A stretch of DNA of 64,000 nt from Scleromatobacter sp964418745 (GTDB lineage: Bacteria > Pseudomonadota > Gammaproteobacteria > Burkholderiales > Burkholderiaceae_C): the NCBI GenBank assembly GCA_964418745.1, contig CAYQMX010000017.1, forward strand, positions 90,556 through 154,555, read 5' to 3'. A model generated the notes under the pieces. It made no database searches. It worked only from the letters and a program-made list of their open reading frames with translations, and was not told where the DNA came from. Below, piece after piece: positions 52,402-60,894 of this stretch. Position numbers and translations under genes: made by a program. Position 1 is the stretch's first letter, and every line of letters begins with the position of its first letter.

Positions 52402-53166
52402 ATGGCGTTCCTGTCCAAGAACGGAGACACGACGTCCATGACCTCAACCACCACGGTGCCGGCATACAGTGCCGCCCCGACGACATCCTCCACGATCTCG
52501 AGTGACCCGCGCTCGCCGACAGCTCCCGACCGCTGGGCCGCCTGCGGCATGGCGCTGGCGGCGATGCTGTCAATCGTCTTCGTCGCCCTCGATCCCGAGG
52601 TGCGTGTCCGTGGCGCGCGTGCGGTGCTGGAGGCCATCGGGGCGAACGCTCCGATCCACCAGGGCGTGCATGTCGCGGAGAGCCTGTTCGTGCTGATGTT
52701 GGCCCATGGCGTGGTGAGCCTCGGCGCGCGCCTTGGCCTGTCGCGACCGGTGGTGCGCTTCGGCTTGCTGGCTTACGTGGCCGGCGCGCTCATGATGCTG
52801 GCCGCGGCGACCTTCGACGGCTTCGTCACACCAGCGATCGCTGCCGCCTGGCTGGCGCCCAATCACGACGCCCAGGCCGGCCTGGAGGCGATCCGGTTCG
52901 CTGGAACCGCGGTAAAGTCCTTCGCGACGATGTCGTGGGGGCTGGAGTCGCTTGGGGCGCTCGCATTGTCGGCCGGCCTGTTCGCAGGCAGCGGCGCGCG
53001 CCGGCGCCTGGGCATGGTGGGGCTCGTCGCGGCCGCTGCGCCGATAGTGGCCCTAGCTGCTTCGGGGCCGAATATGGACACGATGGTCGTGGTGGGGATC
53101 CTGCTTACGCAAGCGGTCTGGAACCTCACGTGCGCGACCGCACTGTGGTGGCGTGATCGGGCCTGA
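52402..53166 (+). CDS. Polytopic membrane protein of unknown function
   Basis: 254 residues with about six hydrophobic segments (ACGMALAAMLSIVFVALDPE, FGLLAYVAGALMMLAAATFD, VGILLTQAVWNLTCATALWW). A Ser/Thr-rich N-terminus of about 30 residues suggests the start could instead be at 52438. A TetR-like operator precedes it, so it is probably the target of the divergent, now frameshifted, TetR regulator. Not assigned to a family. Confidence 0.72.
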   Translation: MAFLSKNGDTTSMTSTTTVPAYSAAPTTSSTISSDPRSPTAPDRWAACGMALAAMLSIVFVALDPEVRVRGARAVLEAIGANAPIHQGVHVAESLFVLMLAHGVVSLGARLGLSRPVVRFGLLAYVAGALMMLAAATFDGFVTPAIAAAWLAPNHDAQAGLEAIRFAGTAVKSFATMSWGLESLGALALSAGLFAGSGARRRLGMVGLVAAAAPIVALAASGPNMDTMVVVGILLTQAVWNLTCATALWWRDRA

Positions 53167-53716
53167 CGCCGGTTTGATGGATCGCCGTGCAATGATTGAA
53201 TTCACGATCAACCAGGATTTCCCTGCTGGGCTGGACCGCTTGTGGGCGACCTTCGGCCGTCCCGAATATCCGCGCCAGAAGTATCTCTCGCTGGGGGCGA
53301 CGGAAGTCTGCCTGCGATTGTTCCGCGCTTCGACCCAGGTCATTGAAGTCGAACTCGACCGCGATGCTCCTGTCGATCCGAACCGATTGCCAACGTGGGC
53401 GCGAGCATTCGCGGCTAGCAAGCAGCTGCTGCACCATTCAACACGATGGCGGCGCGTCGGTCCGGCCCGAGTCACTGGCGAGCTTGAAATCACGCCTGTC
53501 GGACTGCCAGTTCGCGCGCACGGGGTCGGCGCGATTGTCGAGACGACGGTCGGGACCAGCTGTATGACCCTGAACTGGCAGGTACGTGCTCGGCTGCCGA
53601 TCATGGGTCGCTCGATGGAGCAGCTTTTCTCCGACGAACTCCGTGGCGCGCTGGATGCCGATCATGCTTTCACCGTGGGGTACCTACAGCGCGCCGTAAC
53701 GGCCGGCGACGCATGA
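53153..53716 (+). CDS. DUF2505/SRPBCC-like protein
   Basis: 187 residues from a GTG overlapping the upstream gene by 14 nt; ATGs at 53177 and 53192 are equally likely starts (MIEFTINQDFPAGLDRLWAT). The pattern FTINQDFPAGLDRLWATFGR, WRRVGPARVTGELEITPVG and RSMEQLFSDELRGALDADHA resembles the DUF2505 branch of the START/SRPBCC fold, which binds hydrophobic ligands. It is likely co-transcribed with the membrane protein. Confidence 0.65.
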   Translation: MIGPDAGLMDRRAMIEFTINQDFPAGLDRLWATFGRPEYPRQKYLSLGATEVCLRLFRASTQVIEVELDRDAPVDPNRLPTWARAFAASKQLLHHSTRWRRVGPARVTGELEITPVGLPVRAHGVGAIVETTVGTSCMTLNWQVRARLPIMGRSMEQLFSDELRGALDADHAFTVGYLQRAVTAGDA

Positions 53717-53841
53717 AGCGGGCAGACTGTTCTCCCATGCAGCCGTTGCCGGCCAGGCGCGGTCGGTCGGGACTGTCCGGTATCAGGTTCCGTACGGCTT
53801 GGTGCAACATATCCCTTGGCGCCGCCTGGAACCCTACCTCG

Positions 53842-54078
53842 ATGACCGACTCATCCAGATTTAGATGCCCGGCTTGTGGTTTTACGGTCTTCAACCGGCG
53901 AATCGCAGCTTGCGAGTCATGCAAGGCGCCGCTGCCGGCAAACTTGATGTTCACCGGCAAGGAGCTCGCGCGACTCGAGGAAGAATCTGCGCGGATCGCA
54001 AAGATTCGAGCTGATATGGCTCGGGAGGCCGAGCGTCTGGAAGAGGATAGGCAGCGCCGCCGGGGCGACGGCGGGTGA
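53842..54078 (+). CDS. Small zinc-ribbon protein
   Basis: 78 residues. FRCPACGFTVFNRRIAACES followed by CKAPLP supplies two CxxC pairs of a zinc ribbon; the C-terminal half is a charged coiled coil (LARLEEESARIAKIRADMAR). The frame is open back to 53713, overlapping the previous stop, but that upstream part lacks coding character, so the internal ATG was chosen. Function unknown. Confidence 0.6.
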   Translation: MTDSSRFRCPACGFTVFNRRIAACESCKAPLPANLMFTGKELARLEEESARIAKIRADMAREAERLEEDRQRRRGDGG

Positions 54079-54100
54079 CCAGGCCCCTCCGATCTCCGCA

Positions 54101-54190
54101 GTCGGCCAATACCGGCCTGCTACACATGTCGGCTTAGGAGGAGCCCAGCGTGGGCACATGACCGGCGGTCCCGGCCCGGTGCGGTTGTAG
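54101..54190 (+). repeat. Dispersed repeat, doubled copy
   Basis: GTCGGCCAATACCGGCCTGC, TACACATGTCGGCTTAGGAG and GAGCCCAGCGTGGGCACATG, then a second unit. Shares the GGAGGAGCC...GGGC...ATGACCGG core with the copies at 59081 and 59595. Confidence 0.6.
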
Positions 54191-54322
54191 GCGAGCGACC
54201 CGTCTGGGGCAGTCCACTGACTGATGACGACCGGGGAAGACTGGCACCCTAGAATCCTGCGTAACGCCGGCTTTGCCGAACTGAGTACCCGCCTTCGTCG
54301 ACGTCACTTCGCAGGAATCCAG

Positions 54323-55987
54323 ATGACCGCTGAGGCCCGCGACGACGCGGCACCACTTCCAGACAACAGCCTCACATCGTTCAAGGCCCCCGCCAGGCGG
54401 TGGTTCGCAACAGTTTCTGAACTGCTCCGTCAGGCCTTCAGCCGCAGGCGACAGAGAACTGTTCCATACGAGTGGTTTAGTGAGGCTGAGGTCGGCAGCT
54501 TGGACGCCGCAGGCCAGGTTGATGACCTGACGCGTGTTGACGACAACACCTGGCGCGATCTCGAAGTCCCGGCGCTGCTGGAGCGACTCGGTGGGCGTGC
54601 GAGTCTTCTCGGGTGCCAGCACCTTTACCGACGACTTCGTCGCGGTGGGGCCGTGGCTGATGAAGTTCGAGCTTCTCTCGCTCCTGCGAAGAATGCTGAG
54701 TCGAGCCGACTTCTCGAGCAGACGCAGGCGGTTCGACACGAGCTCCGCTGCCAGGAAACGGACACCGTTCCAGCCCTGTTCCTTGGAGCACTGCCGCAAG
54801 TGCCAAGCTTCGCACGACATGTGTGGATGGCGCCGGTAGCACTGGCGATCAGCTTGGTAGCCGCCGCTCAAGTTGGTTCCTGGTTTCTTGCCGTCTCGGC
54901 GGCGATCGTCTACTTGATCATATTCGGGGTCACGCAGATCAAACTCGCCGAGGCGGCCTCCAAGTTCAAGACCCAGCGGCTCGCGATCATGGCTACCCTC
55001 GCCGCAGCGCGCGGGTTTGCCATCGTCGGCCGCAAGCTTCCACATTCGCTGCTGGAGCCTGCCGTCAGATTGCTGCCAGTGACACAGCGCTTGCAGGCGG
55101 CGCTGTCCTTGAACCTGCTTGAGTCTGTCCCCCAACTGCTTGATACGGTCAACCTGCTCACGCTCTACGACTGCCTGACTCTCAATGGCAAAGTGGCTCG
55201 GCTGCGCAGCCACCTCGATTCACTTTGCAAGGTCCACGAGACGGTCGCGGAATGCGAGGCTTCGCTGTGCCTGCTCGAGGCTTTGCGACTCCAAGCCGAT
55301 GAGGTGTGCTGGGCGCGAGACGGCGGCGCAGCCACCCTGCGGTTGACGGGCATGTACAACCCATTGCTCGCTCAACCGGAAAGGCTGTCCATCGAACTGG
55401 ATGGGAAGGGTGCATTCATCACCGGCGAGAACGGGGTCGGAAAAAGCACGTTCCTACGAGCGATCGGCCTGAACATTCTTACGGCACGTGCGTTTGGCTA
55501 CTGTCATGCCGAAGAGGCGATCGTGCCGCGGCTCCCTGTTTGGAGCAGCATTCAGAACGAGGACAGCTTGGCGCGCTCCGAAAGCCTTTACATGGCCGAA
55601 CTGCGCCGAGCAGAAACCCTACTGAAGGTGTCGAGCCAGCCCACGGGGGCAATATTCCTGATCGACGAGGTCTTTCGCGGTACCAACAATCTCGAGTCGG
55701 TTGCTGCCGCGGCCGCAGTGATCCACCGGCTTGCTGGAACTTCGCTCGTCATCGTCTCCTCGCACAATCTCGTGCTGGCCCCGCTGCTCAGCACGCGCCT
55801 GGATCCGATGCGAATCGTGCGCCAGACAACGTTGAGGCTAGAACCTGGCGTGCTTGCTGAGACAAATGGCATCCGAATGATGGACACGTACGAATTTGAC
55901 GATACGATCCGGGCGGACGCGAAGCGCGTCTTCGACTGGTACTCCACCTACGTCACGAAACCCGCGAATTTCCCCGGCCTCGGTTAG
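54323..55987 (+). CDS. Membrane-anchored MutS-like ATPase
   Basis: 554 residues. The C-terminal domain is a MutS ATPase: ITGENGVGKSTFLRAIGLNI (Walker A near 368), SLARSESLYMAELRRAETLL, IFLIDEVFRGTNNLE (Walker B near 443) and LVIVSSHNLVLAPLLSTRLD. Two hydrophobic segments lie at about 167-205 (WMAPVALAISLVAAAQVGSW, FLAVSAAIVYLIIFGVTQI). The MutS mismatch-recognition and connector domains are absent. This matches membrane-associated MutS-related proteins (MutS7-like), which are not classical mismatch-repair proteins; function unknown. AGGAATCCAG precedes ATG at 54323; an in-frame ATG at 54224 would add 33 residues. Confidence 0.82.
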   Translation: MTAEARDDAAPLPDNSLTSFKAPARRWFATVSELLRQAFSRRRQRTVPYEWFSEAEVGSLDAAGQVDDLTRVDDNTWRDLEVPALLERLGGRASLLGCQHLYRRLRRGGAVADEVRASLAPAKNAESSRLLEQTQAVRHELRCQETDTVPALFLGALPQVPSFARHVWMAPVALAISLVAAAQVGSWFLAVSAAIVYLIIFGVTQIKLAEAASKFKTQRLAIMATLAAARGFAIVGRKLPHSLLEPAVRLLPVTQRLQAALSLNLLESVPQLLDTVNLLTLYDCLTLNGKVARLRSHLDSLCKVHETVAECEASLCLLEALRLQADEVCWARDGGAATLRLTGMYNPLLAQPERLSIELDGKGAFITGENGVGKSTFLRAIGLNILTARAFGYCHAEEAIVPRLPVWSSIQNEDSLARSESLYMAELRRAETLLKVSSQPTGAIFLIDEVFRGTNNLESVAAAAAVIHRLAGTSLVIVSSHNLVLAPLLSTRLDPMRIVRQTTLRLEPGVLAETNGIRMMDTYEFDDTIRADAKRVFDWYSTYVTKPANFPGLG

Positions 55988-56029
55988 GCTTACCAAGTCG
56001 GTAGGCGCCAGGTGGCGGCGCATGTCTCT

Positions 56030-56070
56030 AGCCGGCCAGGAACGGACGCTCGCGACCGTTCGCTTCAGGG
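56030..56070 (+). repeat. Dispersed repeat copy
   Basis: AGCCGGCCAGGAACGGACGC, TCGCGACCGTTCGCTTCAG; 43 bp after the MutS-like gene stop. Confidence 0.6.
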
Positions 56071-56082
56071 CTGCCCAGATTG

Positions 56083-56175
56083 CTACCGACCCTGAACACG
56101 TGGTCCCCAGTCGTTTGCCGCCAGGAGCAGTCGCGCCTGTTCGTACTCTTCGGGCAGAATTTTCCTGACTTGCAT
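56083..56175 (-). pseudogene. N-terminal fragment of a GNAT acetyltransferase
   Basis: MQVRKILPEEYEQARLLLAA then NDWGPRVQGR and stop. The pattern is the first strand and helix of many GNAT N-acetyltransferases (MxIRxLxPEExxxARxLLxANGWG). The rest is missing; the break falls next to the repeat copy at 56030-56070. Confidence 0.45.
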
Positions 56176-56375
56176 GGCTTGCTGGCACGTGTTGACGGAG
56201 ACTTGCCATGCTACCGGCTCAAGTCGGCACAACCGGTCGGTCTCCGAAGACTGCTTTCTGGCAACTGCATGGCGAGCATAGATCCCGAGTCCGATGACTG
56301 GAAATGAGACTGGCAGCCCAATGCCGATGCCAACCCAGCGGGTGCCCCACCTGCGTCTGTCGGCCGGGCGCCGCT

Positions 56376-58097
56376 TCACTCGAAAAGCTGTTTCACCCTC
56401 GCCAGGAAGCCCTCCACGCTCAGCTCGGCATCCAGTGTCTCGCGGGTGATGACGTGGCCGCTGCTGCTCCCGTTGCGCACCCAGTACTCGATGCGCAGCT
56501 GCATCCGGCCATCGTCGTCCAGCGCGTGGTGGTAGCCCATGCGGTACATGCGCCAGATGTCGCCGCGGCGGGCGAGAGCCAGGGTGCGATGCTCGTCGAG
56601 GCCAGTGATCGGCGGGAAGCTGAGGCATACCACGTCGATGGCACCATCGCCAGGCTTGCCGGAGAGGGCGTGCACATGGCAGCCGAGACCGTCAGGGGGG
56701 ATGCGTGATTCGGCGGGCAGGGTGTCGGCCTTCTCTTGCCATAGGCGCGTCAGCTCGGTGATGCCCTCTGACCTCGCGAACCGGGTCCAGAATGCGGCGG
56801 AGTCCTTGCACAGGTCCTGATGCAGGGCTTCGGTCACTTCGAAGTGGTGGCAGCGCCGGCCCCGCGGGTCGGCGGTGTGGGATCGCAATGAAGCGGGAAT
56901 GGGGCGCAGCGCGGCACGCCAGGCAGTCATGTCGGGCCAGTTGACCAGGGGCGGGGTGTGAGCCAACACGGCGCGCACGGCTGCCAGGGCCTCGCGTTCG
57001 CGAGGCGCGTCCCAGTGGGTGCTGTGCTGCCAGTGGGTCTTGAGCGCGTGGGCGATGTCGGCCGCCGAGGGATGGCCGTTGAGGTGGGCGATGACGAGGC
57101 GTTGCGGGAGCGGCAGGACCTCGTCACGCAGGCTGCGCGAGCCGTCGGAGCCATTGGGGCGGCCCGACCAGGTGTAGGCGTCGCAGTAAGGGGTGCGCAC
57201 GCTCTCGGCGCTGGCGTCGTTGAGCAGTTGGTCGAGCCCGTGCAGGTCGCGGCATAACGCGGCCAAGGGCAGTACGCGGCCGCACACCAGGGCCAACACG
57301 GCGGGCAACTGCGACAAGCGGTCGAGCCTCCAGCGGTGCTGCGAGTCCGGCCCTGGCTCGAAGAACTGCAGCCCCAGCTCGAAGGCGCAGCCTCGATGCG
57401 GTGCCGGGCCCAGGGCCTGCGCCAGCACGGCGGTGCAGGCCTCGTGCCACACGCGCAGCGTCAGGCCCAATTCTTCATAGCGCATCAATCTTACGGAAAG
57501 CGCCTGGCGCACTGGGCCGAGCTGTCGGCTGAGCACGATCGGCGCGCCGGGCTTGTCGGGTGGCGCAGGTTCCAGCACAAAGCCGCTGCCTGCCAATGTG
57601 CGAGCCAGTGCAGGGGTCAACACTTCGCGCACTTCGCTCTCGCCGCGCAACGCGTCCGGCGGGCGCGCCCCCCAGGGCCGCTTGTCGGCGGCCGGATCGT
57701 CGCCGGGGGGGGTAGGTCCAGCGGGCAGTGCGAACTCGGCCGGCACCACTCGCCCGTCTGGCAGGAATCCCAGCCCCAGCGCCGCGTCATAGGCTACCAG
57801 CCCCAACGCACCAGCAATCTCTACCGCCGCCTGATAGGCAGGCAGCTCGTCCACTGCCGGGAGGTCAAACTGCCATGCAGCGCGCCGGCAGGCGGCGGCC
57901 TGCTGCAGCGGCGTGGCGCGAGCCGCCAGCGTGCCCCTGAAGCGGGCCTCAAACCGCAGTGCGAACTCGATGAAGCGCAGGTTCTTTCCGGCGGCCCGCG
58001 CGTGCAGCGACTCGCGCATGGCCTCCAGCGCCGCAAAGCTCTCGGGCAGTGGCAGGTCATGGCGCTCGGGATCGAAGAGGTGGAGACTGGAGGGCAA
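56376..58097 (-). CDS. Large hypothetical protein
   Basis: 573 residues with high coding quality; no signal peptide or membrane segments. The N-terminal part (SLHLFDPERHDLPLPESFAA, EFALRFEARFRGTLAARATP) and the C-terminal part (IDVVCLSFPPITGLDEHRTL, DDDGRMQLRIEYWVRNGSSS) look like separate alpha/beta domains. No family recognised. As a long orphan gene among short cassette-like genes it could be an immunity or effector-associated protein, but nothing in the sequence shows that. Confidence 0.72.
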   Translation of the reverse strand: MPSSLHLFDPERHDLPLPESFAALEAMRESLHARAAGKNLRFIEFALRFEARFRGTLAARATPLQQAAACRRAAWQFDLPAVDELPAYQAAVEIAGALGLVAYDAALGLGFLPDGRVVPAEFALPAGPTPPGDDPAADKRPWGARPPDALRGESEVREVLTPALARTLAGSGFVLEPAPPDKPGAPIVLSRQLGPVRQALSVRLMRYEELGLTLRVWHEACTAVLAQALGPAPHRGCAFELGLQFFEPGPDSQHRWRLDRLSQLPAVLALVCGRVLPLAALCRDLHGLDQLLNDASAESVRTPYCDAYTWSGRPNGSDGSRSLRDEVLPLPQRLVIAHLNGHPSAADIAHALKTHWQHSTHWDAPREREALAAVRAVLAHTPPLVNWPDMTAWRAALRPIPASLRSHTADPRGRRCHHFEVTEALHQDLCKDSAAFWTRFARSEGITELTRLWQEKADTLPAESRIPPDGLGCHVHALSGKPGDGAIDVVCLSFPPITGLDEHRTLALARRGDIWRMYRMGYHHALDDDGRMQLRIEYWVRNGSSSGHVITRETLDAELSVEGFLARVKQLFE

Positions 58098-58175
58098 GGG
58101 TGAACTCGTACGTCAGGGTGGGCCCGCGCAGCTTACCGGCAATCACAGCCCAGCGGTTTCGCTGCCGGCACGTGG

Positions 58176-58308
58176 GAAGAGGCTGCGGCCATCCGAAACG
58201 TCGGACTTGGCTGGGAGCCATACGTGCCATCCGCCAAGGCAGCCCCGTGCCCGAGCTGCGGCGCGTCGCACTACCCGGACGGAAGCGGGCAGCGGGAACT
58301 GTGCGCAC
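58176..58308 (+). pseudogene. Degenerate duplicate of the zinc-ribbon gene at 58783
   Basis: The frame reads EEAAAIRNVGLGWEPYVPSA followed by CPSCGASHYPDGSGQRELC, aligning closely with EEAAAIHNLRLGRNPYVPEG and CPNCGSMYFPENSGQCWNC of the intact gene 600 bp downstream. The 5' half is missing, and the second zinc Cys pair is damaged (QRELC for QCWNC). Confidence 0.65.
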
Positions 58309-58327
58309 GAGGCGAAAAGGGCGACAG

Positions 58328-58370
58328 ACGGCCAGGTGCGGACGTTCGCGGACGACCGGTTTCGGGGCTG
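58328..58370 (+). repeat. Dispersed repeat copy
   Basis: ACGGCCAGGTGCGGACGTTC, GCGGACGACCGGTTTCGGGG; begins 20 bp after the zinc-ribbon remnant. Confidence 0.65.
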
Positions 58371-58391
58371 CCGAAGCGATACGATTGGTGC

Positions 58392-58717
58392 ATGTCTCTG
58401 AACGCAACGTCTGCCTTTCGGATCGCCGCGCTGCTCTCAGTGGCAACAGGGTGCGCATGGGGTGCGCATGGGGTGCGGGACAGTATGACGACCTACGTGC
58501 GTTCGAGAAACACAACGCCGATGCGATGACCAATTGCGGCTCGCTGACGTCGGGGATGCCCATCTCCGTGGCGGAAGGCCGTGCCCATGCGGTTGGTGGT
58601 GCCGTGGTCGTGACCGTCAATGGAACGCTGGTGATCAGAATCCCTGGTCAGAGCCAATGTGTCGTTGAGACCGTCGGTGGCCGAGTCCGTCTTGCGGCGG
58701 TGGCAAGAAATGGCTGA
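58392..58717 (+). pseudogene. Secreted small protein gene split by an 11-bp tandem duplication
   Basis: The ATG frame gives a signal peptide (SAFRIAALLSVATGCAWGA) and then enters a wrong frame at an 11-bp direct duplication (58451-58472). Removing one unit yields a continuous protein of about 104 residues: signal peptide, GQYDDLRAFEKHNADAMTNC, VAEGRAHAVGGAVVVTVNGT, LVIRIPGQSQCVVETVGGRV. Both halves have coding character, so the duplication is recent. It could be a phase-variable switch or a simple inactivating mutation. Family unknown. Confidence 0.65.
58451..58472. repeat. 11-bp tandem duplication (GTGCGCATGGG x2)
   Basis: Two perfect copies of GTGCGCATGGG followed by a partial third (GTGCG), inside the secreted-protein gene; 11 bp is not a multiple of three, so copy number decides the reading frame. 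Confidence 0.9.
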
Positions 58718-58782
58718 GTTCGGACAGGAGTGGGCGCTTTGAGACGGCGACTTGGAGCACAACATCGGGTGAGTAAGACGCT

Positions 58783-59070
58783 ATGAGACGTGTTTTTTCG
58801 GCATGGCGCAGCTTGGATGGGTGCCAGACAGCCCTGGTGGCTGGCGAAGGGCCACCCCGGTTTGCCAATGGTGAGCTTCAGCCAAATTGCGAAATCATGC
58901 TCTGGCGCATGGAGGTTGGCTCGTACGAAGAGGCAGCGGCAATTCACAACCTGAGGCTTGGACGCAACCCGTATGTCCCGGAAGGCGAATCCGCCCCATG
59001 CCCCAACTGCGGCTCAATGTACTTTCCAGAGAATAGCGGGCAGTGTTGGAATTGTGATCATGAAAGCTAA
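58783..59070 (+). CDS. Zinc-ribbon protein
   Basis: 95 residues. The middle (RFANGELQPNCEIMLWRMEV, SYEEAAAIHNLRLGRNPYVP) leads into a C-terminal zinc ribbon, CPNCG...CWNC. I recall similar short proteins in Burkholderiales but no function. A truncated paralogue lies at 58176-58308. The stop is 11 bp before a long repeat copy. Confidence 0.7.
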   Translation: MRRVFSAWRSLDGCQTALVAGEGPPRFANGELQPNCEIMLWRMEVGSYEEAAAIHNLRLGRNPYVPEGESAPCPNCGSMYFPENSGQCWNCDHES

Positions 59071-59080
59071 CCTGCGGCTC

Positions 59081-59192
59081 TTGTCGGCCAGGACCGGACG
59101 GTTACGGTGGTCTGCTTCGGAGGAGCCTGCCGCGGGCTCATGACCGGTGGGCCCGGCCAAGCGCGGACGTTCCCGAACGGCTGCTTCCGAGA
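59081..59192 (+). repeat. Dispersed repeat, full doubled copy
   Basis: Unit 1: TGTCGGCCAGGACCGGACGG...TCTGCTTCGG; linker AGGAGCCTGCCGCGGGCTCA; unit 2: GGCCAAGCGCGGACGTTCCC...GGCTGCTTCCGAG. Best reference copy of the long form. Confidence 0.75.
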
Positions 59193-59228
59193 CTGGTGCA
59201 AGAATGGACTGATCACCACGGAGATGGC

Positions 59229-59594
59229 ATGTCGCATCCAAAGAAGCTGAGCAACGAGTTCTCCGGAACGCTTCGCACCTTCGGTTTTTGGGTAGCCAAT
59301 GGATCCGTTGGCAATCCGTTGCTTGAAGGCATCGAATACTGGGATGCGCTCCGAGAGGCGCCGAGCCTGCTGGAGGAGGCTTTCGCTATCTTCGCGAACG
59401 TGCTTGAGTTCGATGATGCCGGCGTACCCGTCAATGCAAAGTGGGCAGAATTTCGGGCGGCGCAGACGATTCGGCGCTGGTGTGATCCGTCCTACGAGGT
59501 GATGCCGCCGTTTGAAGACTGGGAGACGGCCCTGTACGGGCCGCCTTCAAGGGTCGACCCCAAGCCTTGGCCGCCCGGCAGCGAACGTCTCTGA
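59229..59594 (+). CDS. Hypothetical protein (possibly DUF7677-like)
   Basis: 121 residues. FSGTLRTFGFWVANGSVGNP, LLEAFAIF-type helices (LLEEAFAIFANVLEFDD) and FEDWETALYGPPS suggest a compact helical domain; I recall a DUF with this pattern but am not certain of its number. GGAGAT directly before ATG fixes the start. Flanked on both sides by doubled repeat copies at 16-36 bp or less, like a cassette. Confidence 0.65.
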   Translation: MSHPKKLSNEFSGTLRTFGFWVANGSVGNPLLEGIEYWDALREAPSLLEEAFAIFANVLEFDDAGVPVNAKWAEFRAAQTIRRWCDPSYEVMPPFEDWETALYGPPSRVDPKPWPPGSERL

Positions 59595-59706
59595 ACGGCC
59601 AGGACCGGACAGTTACAGTGGTCCGCTTCGGAGGAGCCTGTCACGGGCTCAGTACCCGCGGTCCCGACCCGAACCGGTCACACACGACCGTCCGCTTCCG
59701 AGCTAC
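59595..59706 (+). repeat. Dispersed repeat, full doubled copy
   Basis: ACGGCCAGGACCGGACAGTT, ACAGTGGTCCGCTTCGGAGG, AGCCTGTCACGGGCTCAGTA, ... ACACACGACCGTCCGCTTCC. Aligns over its whole length with 59081-59192 and starts right after a stop codon. Confidence 0.75.
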
Positions 59707-59764
59707 TGATTGTCCCGACCTGCTAGGTGACGGGCTGTTCGAGTAGCTCGACTGACGTAAGGAA

Positions 59765-59992
59765 ATGATGGAAGAAGAAGCAGCATCAAAGAGCCAGCTC
59801 ATGCCTGCCTGGCAGTACTGGACGATCGCGTTGATCATCTCGCTCGGGTTTACCGGCGCCTTGCTGTGGCTGGGCGTTGGCGGACAGAATCAACCCTCGG
59901 GGCGCCTCGTATACCAAGCCCTTGGGGGATTGCCGGGCGGCATGCTGGCCATGTACTTCATACGTCGCCGACGTGTACGGAAGACTGGGTAA
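59765..59992 (+). CDS. Small membrane protein
   Basis: 75 residues with two hydrophobic helices (WTIALIISLGFTGALLWLGV and LGGLPGGMLAMYFI) and a basic C-terminus (RRRRVRKTG). Function unknown. Confidence 0.6.
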   Translation: MMEEEAASKSQLMPAWQYWTIALIISLGFTGALLWLGVGGQNQPSGRLVYQALGGLPGGMLAMYFIRRRRVRKTG

Positions 59993-60044
59993 CGGATTCA
60001 TCTCCAGTGCTACTTAATGCGTAGCATTTCCCCTGGAGGTCGCT

Positions 60045-60085
60045 TGTCGGCCAGGTGCGGACGTTCGCGACCGTCAGGTATGGGG
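60045..60085 (+). repeat. Dispersed repeat copy
   Basis: TGTCGGCCAGGTGCGGACGT, TCGCGACCGTCAGGTATGGG; just upstream of the gene at 60098. Confidence 0.65.
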
Positions 60086-60097
60086 TGAGTAGCCAAC

Positions 60098-60706
60098 ATG
60101 AATCTACAGACGCTCATCGAAACAAATTTCGAAGATCTTGATGCTCGCGTGAACTCGGTTTCGTTCGACGCGGAGGGCGACCTGCGCCTGACAATCGAGT
60201 ACGACAATGTCGTGCTGCCTGACGGGAAGCGACGCGTCGAACTAAAGTGCGTGAACCCTAAGGAATTTACTGTCACTGCCGGCTATGTAGGAAGCATTGC
60301 CCAGTTCGATGATCACGCGCTCCTTGCCAACCATCGTGGGCCGCAAGCGCAGTTGTTTTTCTCCTCTGCACCAAAATCACCAGAGCAAGTTTTCTATCTA
60401 TCCCATGCCGTGCTGAGATCCGTGTTCGGCGGATGGCGAGACCCCGCGACGTATCTGAACGGTGCACCCGAGGAGCTTCGAGAGAAGTTGGCAGGTGGAT
60501 ATGGACTCCTGGCCCGTGGGCCCCGTGCTGCGATGCTGGCACTCGGGACTGCAGTGGATTCGCTCTTGAGCGTAAGGACGATAGAGTCTCATGCGTTGCA
60601 AAGCACAGCCATGGCTCTGACCTTCGACAATCAATTTGTAATCTGCGAGTCGGTAGAAGTCTTGCAAGATGATGGCCTATCGGCCCTGCCGGCGGATGCC
60701 GATTGA
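60098..60706 (+). CDS. Hypothetical protein
   Basis: 202 residues, good coding character, no signal peptide. An alpha/beta N-terminal domain (DARVNSVSFDAEGDLRLTIE) and helical C-terminal part (AAMLALGTAVDSLLSVRTIE). Lower GC than the left half of the window. Not recognised. Confidence 0.65.
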   Translation: MNLQTLIETNFEDLDARVNSVSFDAEGDLRLTIEYDNVVLPDGKRRVELKCVNPKEFTVTAGYVGSIAQFDDHALLANHRGPQAQLFFSSAPKSPEQVFYLSHAVLRSVFGGWRDPATYLNGAPEELREKLAGGYGLLARGPRAAMLALGTAVDSLLSVRTIESHALQSTAMALTFDNQFVICESVEVLQDDGLSALPADAD

Positions 60707-60894
60707 CGCACGTCGATTAGCCGGCAAGGTTCCTCTGCGTCTGCTAACGGGCGGTGAGTTTGTCGCAGCCGATGACGGCTTGGGGTCGGGCCCTGTCGCG
60801 CGGTCGCCGGCGTCGACGGGCAGGTATGCTGCGCGACGCGGTCGGCCGATTGCCGACAGCGCGTCACCCCGCCAGGTTGCTGGCCCCAGGGATG

